Assembly (NCBI GenBank): GCA_016235345.1
Contig: JACRLG010000017.1
Span: forward strand, 1 to 64,000
Length of the DNA stretch: 64,000 bases
Reading direction: 5' to 3'
From: Deltaproteobacteria bacterium
GTDB lineage: Bacteria; Desulfobacterota; Desulfobacteria; Desulfobacterales; Desulfatibacillaceae
Positions 58,673 to 64,000 of this stretch are shown in pieces (position 1 is the first letter of the stretch; every line of letters begins with the position of its first letter). Position numbers and translations under genes: made by a program. The notes beneath the pieces are model-generated. The model had not been told where the DNA came from, searched no databases, and worked only from the letters and a program-made list of their open reading frames with translations.

Positions 58673-58858
58673 GTTTCCTCCAATCCTCATGTAAAAAAAT
58701 CCGTGCGCAGAAACGCAAGATGCGCTTTTGCAGCAAAACAGCGAAAATGGATTTCAGCGGGATTTTCCGGTGCGTGGGCATATTCTTATGACGCAACGCG
58801 GCATGAAGTCAAGAACTTAGCGGAATTTTTCAGGGGATTTGGGGCTTATAAATTGGAA

Positions 58859-59980
58859 TCAGTGCGAAGCCCTTCTTATGAAGTTGAGGGTCCGTCCTTT
58901 GAGGGAGATTGCGTCTTCCGGGCACATTTCCTGGCAGCAATAGCAATTTATGCATATCTTCTTGTCAACGCCCGGGTATTCCCCTTCTTTCATTTTCATT
59001 GCCCCCACAGGGCAATGCCTTGAGCACAGTCCGCACTTTTTGCACAAACCGTGGTCAATTTCCGGCAGGCAGTTGATCCAGCGGGCCAGAAACCGGTTCA
59101 GAACAAGGCCCGCCACGCCGGGCGTAAAGGTGGCCGGCATTTTGAAATCGGTTAAGGGTTTGATTTCCTTGTTTAACCGGATATGGTTTATATCAATTTT
59201 TCCGAGCCCCCTTTCCCCGGCCACAGCCAGGTGCAAAATGGACCCGGGGTTGTGGCCTGTCATGTAAATTGCGGCCGCATCCAGGCAGACGGCGTTTGGG
59301 CTTGCAAGTATCTTTCCCAAGTGCCGCAATTTTCCGTGATGCGGCCCGTTGCCCTCCATTGCGACAACGGCGTCCATAATGTTCAGATCCGGGGGGCGGA
59401 TCGAAAAAATGTGAACCAGGGCTTGTGCAAACCTTTGCTGCGTGGCGGCCTTTGAATGAACGCGCATTTTATCGCCCCCGACCACGTATCCGAAGGTATT
59501 CTTTATTGCTCCCGTATAAAAAGTAAGTCCGTGGGTCTTGAGTTTGGGAAGGTTGATTACAAGGTCGGCGGACAGCACCTCTTCCGCGATCATTACATGG
59601 GGGATATCGGCGGAAGGCAGTTCGTGCCTTACCGGACTGCGCCCGAGATGTATGAAACAGTCCCCCGCCGCCTCGGCGATTCCGGCAATTTTCGCGGCTT
59701 TTTGTGTTCTGCCGTAACCGAAAACGCCCGAATTGTCGCCAACCATTACCAGGGCGCCTTCTTCCGAAAGCTTTTTCACGACGGCCCTCACAAGCGCGGG
59801 ATGGGTGGTCACTCCCTTTTCCGGCGGCTCCCCGGCCAGTATGTTCGGTTTTACCAGGACCTTCTTATCTTTCAGTTCAAGGGGAAATTCTTCAAAAATG
59901 GCATCAACCGTCACCGAAAGGGATTTGTCCTCATATGAGGCATCGAACACCATGACCCGGTTGTCTTCACTTCTCCCCAT
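58859..59980 (-). CDS. DUF362-domain protein with C-terminal 2x[4Fe-4S] ferredoxin
   Basis: A 373-aa protein from MGRSEDNRVMVFDASYEDKS. The DUF362 core has VLVKPNILAGEPPEKGVTTHPALVRAVVKKLSEEGALVMVGDNSGVFG and INLPKLKTHGLTFYTGAIKNTFGYVVGG. It ends with two clusters, CKKCGLCSRHCPVGAMKM and CINCYCCQEMCPEDAI. Function of DUF362 is unknown; the family is frequent in anaerobes. The start is chosen so that AAAGGG lies 6 nt upstream; 60046 and two further ATGs are alternatives. Confidence 0.85.
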   Translation of the reverse strand: MGRSEDNRVMVFDASYEDKSLSVTVDAIFEEFPLELKDKKVLVKPNILAGEPPEKGVTTHPALVRAVVKKLSEEGALVMVGDNSGVFGYGRTQKAAKIAGIAEAAGDCFIHLGRSPVRHELPSADIPHVMIAEEVLSADLVINLPKLKTHGLTFYTGAIKNTFGYVVGGDKMRVHSKAATQQRFAQALVHIFSIRPPDLNIMDAVVAMEGNGPHHGKLRHLGKILASPNAVCLDAAAIYMTGHNPGSILHLAVAGERGLGKIDINHIRLNKEIKPLTDFKMPATFTPGVAGLVLNRFLARWINCLPEIDHGLCKKCGLCSRHCPVGAMKMKEGEYPGVDKKICINCYCCQEMCPEDAISLKGRTLNFIRRASH

Positions 59981-60063
59981 TTCCATTCCCTTTCGCATGG
60001 TCATGCCGGGTATATATAAAAAGCCCTTCCGATAAACCGGAACCATCGTCCTGCCTTTTGCAA

Positions 60064-61548
60064 CTACACCGACTCCGCCACGTTTTCCGCCACCCGGTCC
60101 GCAAGGGCCATTATGGTGAGATAGGGGTTGACGTGGCTGCTTTTCGGGAAAAGGCTTGCGTCGGCCACCCAGAGGTTTTTTGAGCCGTGAACCCGACCGA
60201 ATCCGTCAGTCACGGAATCCGCCGCGTTCTGCCCCATGCGGCAGCCGCCCTGGGGATGGGCGCTTGAGATGGGCATCTTGTTCAGGATGAAGCGTTTTTC
60301 GGAGATGAACTCGTTCAAGTTCGCGTTTTTTCCCTCACGCGCCGTAAACAGCGGCTTTTCCGCGCAGGGCATTATTGCGTGGGTACACCCGGATTCCAGG
60401 AAAAGCCGGGTGGCCGCCCTCTGTGAGTGGCACAGCGAGCTTATTGTGGAAGGATGGACGGTGTAGTCCAGCACCGGCTCGCCGGATTTGTCGAGGCTCA
60501 CCCGGTTTTCGGGCAGGGCAGGGTCGTGGTTCAGAATGATGACGGTCTGAAAATTTCGGTACCGGCTCATGGCGAACTTGAGGTCGTGGCCCCACAGCCC
60601 AAGATGCTTGGTGGTGATGAAGGGGTAATAGAAGGCGGTTTCCATGTAAAAGCCGTGGGAATGGGAAAACTTTCCCGTGTAATAGGTCTTGGGAAAGCCC
60701 TGGTAGTTTTTGATGGGGGAAGGCTGGATGCCGTAAAGGGTGACGGCCGGGTGCAGGGTGAGATACCGCCCCAGCATGGGGAGGCGCTCCCCCAAGCCGG
60801 AGCGAAGCATTATGGCCGGTGTTCCGGGGGTTCCGGCGCAGAGCACCACGGCGTGGGCTTCGATGGTCACCTCGCCGGATTCCCAGGGGCCCGGAAGGGT
60901 GTCCGCCGGGGCGGGCGAAACGTAAGCGGAAACCCGGCCATCCGAAACCCTGTCCACCCGGCAGTTGGGGACCAGGGTGGATCCGCGCCCAATGGCCGCC
61001 GGAATCTGGACCTGGGCGGTCCCCTGCTTGGCCCCGCAGGCGCAGCCCAGGTTGCAGAAGCCCATCTGCTCGCAGTTTCTGAGGTTCAGGCGAAGGGTCT
61101 CCACCGGCCAGCCAAGGGAGTCGCAGGCTTCCTTGAAGAGCCGGTTGTTGTCGTTCACCATGTCCGGGCCGGGGGTGACGACGTTGATCTCGGCCTCAAG
61201 GCGGTCGAACCGGGGGGCCAGGTCGGATGGTGTCAGCCCCGGCACGTTCCACTCCCCCAGGACCTCGTCGGGCAGGCGGAAGGTGACCCCGGTGTAGACC
61301 AGGGTGGAGCCGCCCACGGCCTTTCCCGCCGCAAGGGTGATGGCCCCGTCCTTTGTGGGCCAGCCGCCGCCGTGCCAGAAAAGCCCCATCATCTCCGCTT
61401 CGCGCTGGGTGAAGTGGCTTGGGGGGTAATTGGGGCCGGCCTCCAGAAGGGCTACGGACGCGCCCGGAAGCAGGCGGGAAAGCCTCTCGGCCACGGTTCC
61501 GCCGCCCGCGCCCGTACCCACTATCACGATATCGAAGGTCTTCGTCAC
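60064..61548 (-). CDS. GMC-family FAD-dependent oxidoreductase
   Basis: A 494-aa protein from the GTG at 61548. FAD-binding GxGxxG is VIVGTGAGGGTVAERLSRL with ALLEAGPNY. Further GMC features are ITLAAGKAVGGSTLVYTGVTFR, CNLGCACGAKQGTAQVQIP (a Cys-rich loop), VVLCAGTPGTPAIMLRSGLG and the C-terminal catalytic and FAD part ISSAHPQGGCRMG...VADASLFPKSSHVNPYLTIMALADRVAE. It overlaps the preceding small gene (GTGA) with GGAGGTGG upstream. Likely an alcohol, sugar or sterol dehydrogenase; substrate unknown. Confidence 0.88.
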   Translation of the reverse strand: MTKTFDIVIVGTGAGGGTVAERLSRLLPGASVALLEAGPNYPPSHFTQREAEMMGLFWHGGGWPTKDGAITLAAGKAVGGSTLVYTGVTFRLPDEVLGEWNVPGLTPSDLAPRFDRLEAEINVVTPGPDMVNDNNRLFKEACDSLGWPVETLRLNLRNCEQMGFCNLGCACGAKQGTAQVQIPAAIGRGSTLVPNCRVDRVSDGRVSAYVSPAPADTLPGPWESGEVTIEAHAVVLCAGTPGTPAIMLRSGLGERLPMLGRYLTLHPAVTLYGIQPSPIKNYQGFPKTYYTGKFSHSHGFYMETAFYYPFITTKHLGLWGHDLKFAMSRYRNFQTVIILNHDPALPENRVSLDKSGEPVLDYTVHPSTISSLCHSQRAATRLFLESGCTHAIMPCAEKPLFTAREGKNANLNEFISEKRFILNKMPISSAHPQGGCRMGQNAADSVTDGFGRVHGSKNLWVADASLFPKSSHVNPYLTIMALADRVAENVAESV

Positions 61549-62006
61549 TGGACCACCTCCGTTTCGCCCGTGCAAAGGTCGCGGATGGCCGGGTCGGAAA
61601 AGGCCACGTCCGGGTGGACGGGGCCAACGTAGCCGATGGTGCGCCAGATGTCCTCGCGGGTGTAGTAGCCCATGCAGACGAAGTTCTTCAGCCCGAAAAA
61701 GCCCATGCGGAATAAGCCTATGGGCGCGGACTCCATCCAGGCCAGCACCCGGATTTTCTTTTCATCGGAAAGGTTCTGGAAGAATTTCAGGCCGAAAAAA
61801 AGGCCCAGAAAACGGAGCACCACGAGAAGAAGCAGGAATTTTTTACGCAGGGCTTCGGGCATCCGGCCAAGGGACCAGTCGGCCACCCCGGCGGTGGCGA
61901 GAGTTCCTCCTCCGGCGCCTGTAACGTCTTGCGGAATGATCACGTCCGCTGCGGCCAGAAAGACTTCGAGCCGTTTACCGGTAAGGTATTTCAGGCGGTA
62001 TGTCAT
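61545..62006 (-). CDS. Small subunit-like protein of the GMC oxidoreductase
   Basis: A 153-aa protein from MTYRLKYLTGKRLEVFLAAADVIIPQDVTG. A hydrophobic middle (KKFLLLLVVLRFLGLFFGLKFF) and GFFGLKNFVCMGYYTREDIWRTIGYVGPVHP fit the gluconate-2-dehydrogenase subunit 3-like/GMC-associated small proteins. It overlaps the GMC gene (GTGA), so the two are co-translated and probably form a complex. Specific reaction unknown. Confidence 0.75.
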   Translation of the reverse strand: MTYRLKYLTGKRLEVFLAAADVIIPQDVTGAGGGTLATAGVADWSLGRMPEALRKKFLLLLVVLRFLGLFFGLKFFQNLSDEKKIRVLAWMESAPIGLFRMGFFGLKNFVCMGYYTREDIWRTIGYVGPVHPDVAFSDPAIRDLCTGETEVVQ

Positions 62007-62102
62007 GGGCGTTGGTGTCTCCGGGGGATGGGCGAAAGGGCCGTTTGCGCTCGTTTTCCCCGGATTTTATGACCAAAGCCCGCCCAAGGCAACAAATATC
62101 CG

Positions 62103-62696
62103 CTAAACCGAGATTACCTTGTCCGCAAGCTCCATGGAAGTGACGATGTCCAGCATGTTGGTGGTCTCGCCCACCTGTTTTTGATCCAGGAGGTTGAAAT
62201 GGTTGAGACAGGTGCCGCAGACCAGGATGGTGAGGCCGGTTCCGGCAAGAGCCTGAAGGTCCTTCAGTACTGGCGATCCGCCGACGGTGAGCTTCACCCC
62301 GGCGTTCACGAAAACCAGCCGCCAAAGGGTCGGCCCCATCTCCTTCAAGGTTTTTATGTAGGAAATCATAAGTTTCTGGCCAAGCTCGTCGTCCCCGCGG
62401 CCGATCCTGTCGGAACTGGCCAGAATCATGATTTTGGACTCATGCGCAGGTTCCGGCACAAATACGGTGCATACCTCGCAACCGTCCTTTTTCCCCGTCA
62501 CCTGAAAAATTCCGTCCGTCTCCACGCTTTCAGCCGAGTAGCCCTGGCTTTTCAGGAACCGGGCAACGTTTTCGCGGGCCGCCGCGTTATCAACCAGAAT
62601 CGTTAGGGTTTCGGGCTTTTCCTCGTCTATCGCCCTCTTTGCGGCCAATACCGGCCCCGGACAGGCGAGACCCTTGCAATCAATCAGTCTGGACAT
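62103..62696 (-). CDS. yedF: Selenium metabolism protein YedF-like
   Basis: A 197-aa protein. An N-terminal TusA/SirA domain (about 1-75) with the catalytic CPGP in DCKGLACPGPVLAAKRAID; then a C-terminal DsrE-like region with KIMILASSDRIGRGDDELGQKLMISYIKTLKEMGPTLWRLVFVNAGVKLTV and LVCGTCLNHFNLL. This two-domain arrangement is the sulfurtransferase-like selenium metabolism protein YedF, usually found in organisms using selenium. It lies just before the GMC pair on the same strand. It supports, indirectly, selenocysteine use proposed for recR. Confidence 0.85.
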   Translation of the reverse strand: MSRLIDCKGLACPGPVLAAKRAIDEEKPETLTILVDNAAARENVARFLKSQGYSAESVETDGIFQVTGKKDGCEVCTVFVPEPAHESKIMILASSDRIGRGDDELGQKLMISYIKTLKEMGPTLWRLVFVNAGVKLTVGGSPVLKDLQALAGTGLTILVCGTCLNHFNLLDQKQVGETTNMLDIVTSMELADKVISV

Positions 62697-62901
62697 GGTT
62701 TTTCCCCATAAAATAAAAATCCGGCGCGCGGGGCGGGCCTCCGGGCGGAAGCCTTTCCTATACGCATGTCTGTTTTAGCGATTTTCCGGGGGGCCTGTCA
62801 AAGTGATGCTGTCAATGAATCCGGGTGTATCGATAGGAAAAATCTATGCTGATGAACTCCAGAGAGGGCTTTGAAGGCGGGGAATCGGGATTCGGGCGGT
62901 T

Positions 62902-64000
62902 TTACCGCGCTTTGCGAACTGCCTCCAGGGCGGCGGCAAGATTCCTCGTCGCCTGAGGATCGCCGGGCCTGAGGATGAGGGCGTTTTGGTAGCATTTTAC
63001 CGCTTCGCCCGGCTGTCCGTTAAGGAGAAGGGCGTTTCCGAAATTGAGCCAGGCCTTGAAATAATGGGGGTTTATGCTTAAGGCCTCCTTGTAGGCCAAG
63101 GCCGCCACCGGGTAGTTTCCCCTTTCCGCATTGATGTTTCCGAGGTTGAAATGCACCTCCGGCAGGTCGAAATTTAACAGAAGGGCCTTGCGGTAATGGG
63201 CCAGGGCGTCTTCGGTTCTGCCCATAACCTGCAGAACGTGGCCCATGTTGCCCAGGATTTCGGCGTTATCCGGGAAAAGCCCAAGGCCCTCACTAAAGGC
63301 GGCTGCGGCCTCGCCGATGCGCCCCTGATTCATAAAGGCCAGGCCCAGGTTCTGGTACGCCCTTGGGTTTCCGGGGTCCTTTTCCATCACGTCCCGCCAG
63401 ATGGTGATTTCATCGGCAAAGGCCCTGTTCCTTTCATGGGAGAGCCCGGCAAAAAGGAGCGCAAGGGCGGCAAGCAGGCAGGCTGCGGCCTTTCGCGTCC
63501 TCCCGCCGTTTTCGAGGCGCTCTCTGAAAATCGAATACCCGCCAAGAACAGCAAGGCATATTACGGCGTAAAGGGGCAGGTACATCCGGTAATCGCAGGC
63601 CAGCTTCCGCAGGGGGACTATGCTTGAACTGGGGGCCAGGATCACGAAAAACCACACCCCCAAAAAGGCCGCAGGGTTTCGCCGGAAAAGGGCGCGGACC
63701 ACTATAAAAAGAACCGCTCCAACGGCCAGAAGGCAAAGAAGCCCCTCAAAGGGGCCGGGCATGGGCCATTCCCAGTCCAGGCAAAGATTTGCGGGCCAGA
63801 TGACCTGATAAAGATAGTGGATAATCACCCTGCCCTGGCTGAAAGCGTATTCCCACCAGATGAATGTGTCTCCAAGGGAGGCGCGGGTCGCCCCCCTTAT
63901 GAGGAGCCAGGCCAGAAGGGCCGCGCCGGGAATGAAGCCCATGTAAAAAAGCGGAAAACGGCAGGCTCTTTTTCCGGGCGCTCCCCTGAAAAACAGGGCC
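62902..64000 (-). CDS. TPR-containing integral membrane protein (TMTC/O-mannosyltransferase-like), 5' end beyond window
   Basis: The frame is open through the right edge, so the start is missing. The visible part has membrane helices (AALLAWLLIRGA, GLLCLLAVGAVLFIVVRAL, FLGVWFFVILAPSSS, YAVICLAVLGGYSIF) and then at least four TPR units (AYQNLGLAFMNQGRIGEAAAAFSEGLGLFPDN, AEILGNMGHVLQVMGRTEDALAHYRKALLLN, HFNLGNINAERGNYPVAALAYKEAL, AWLNFGNALLLNGQPGEAVKCYQNALIL). This matches bacterial TMTC-like proteins. Function uncertain. Confidence 0.8.
   Translation of the reverse strand, partial: ALFFRGAPGKRACRFPLFYMGFIPGAALLAWLLIRGATRASLGDTFIWWEYAFSQGRVIIHYLYQVIWPANLCLDWEWPMPGPFEGLLCLLAVGAVLFIVVRALFRRNPAAFLGVWFFVILAPSSSIVPLRKLACDYRMYLPLYAVICLAVLGGYSIFRERLENGGRTRKAAACLLAALALLFAGLSHERNRAFADEITIWRDVMEKDPGNPRAYQNLGLAFMNQGRIGEAAAAFSEGLGLFPDNAEILGNMGHVLQVMGRTEDALAHYRKALLLNFDLPEVHFNLGNINAERGNYPVAALAYKEALSINPHYFKAWLNFGNALLLNGQPGEAVKCYQNALILRPGDPQATRNLAAALEAVRKAR

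Noticed and set aside
60427-61632. 401-codon antisense frame over the GMC gene
   Set aside because: Shadow of the GMC and small-subunit genes; low-complexity Gly/Val/His-rich product.

Overview
The window is GC-rich bacterial chromosome. It most likely comes from an anaerobic Desulfobacterota (deltaproteobacterial) organism. This is inferred from a BadF/HgdC-type activase, a two-[4Fe-4S] CCG-domain protein of the HdrD type, a DUF362 ferredoxin-like protein, a YedF selenium-metabolism protein, and the abundance of FHA, cyclase and Ser/Thr-kinase signalling. No rRNA or CRISPR array is present; there is one tRNA (Ser-GGA).

Layout. 1-320: the first 18 codons of an IS5-type transposase and a dispersed palindromic element. 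0.3-6.3 kb: activase, NifU-like scaffold, TonB-like protein plus MFS transporter, orphan PhoB-type regulator, membrane protein, cyclase-FHA protein. 6.4-9.8 kb (minus): dnaX, ybaB, recR and a YkgJ-type protein. 9.8-12 kb: tRNA-Ser, lpxC and a DUF4390 protein. 12.3-16.7 kb: a very large hybrid sensor kinase. 16.9-22.8 kb (minus): metallo-hydrolase, MoaB-like protein, and a phosphosignalling set of FHA protein, PP2C phosphatase and CHASE2-Ser/Thr kinase. 23.7-39.4 kb: a podovirus-like head, packaging and lysis module with no integrase, repressor or replication gene. 39.5-42 kb: an AT-rich island that looks like a toxin plus two paralogous membrane (immunity?) proteins. 42-64 kb: aminotransferase, large lipoprotein, DUF456, alpha-2-macroglobulin, YajD-type HNH, orphan YefM-type antitoxin, creBCD with a cre box, Fe-S and DUF362 proteins, GMC oxidoreductase pair, YedF and a TPR membrane protein cut by the right edge.

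Most striking points. (1) recR is interrupted by one in-frame TGA exactly where the third zinc-finger cysteine belongs, with a hairpin just downstream. Selenocysteine is the simplest reading, and the yedF gene in the same window is consistent with selenium use. (2) At least ten copies of a ~120-bp palindromic element sit at gene 3' ends in a fixed orientation and sometimes supply the stop codon. (3) The phage-like module carries a run of signal-peptide proteins and has host repeats between its genes, suggesting long residence or domestication, possibly as a particle or gene-transfer system. (4) Next to its lysis genes lies the candidate cysteine-protease-like toxin with two membrane paralogues and a perfect 17-bp inverted repeat between them.
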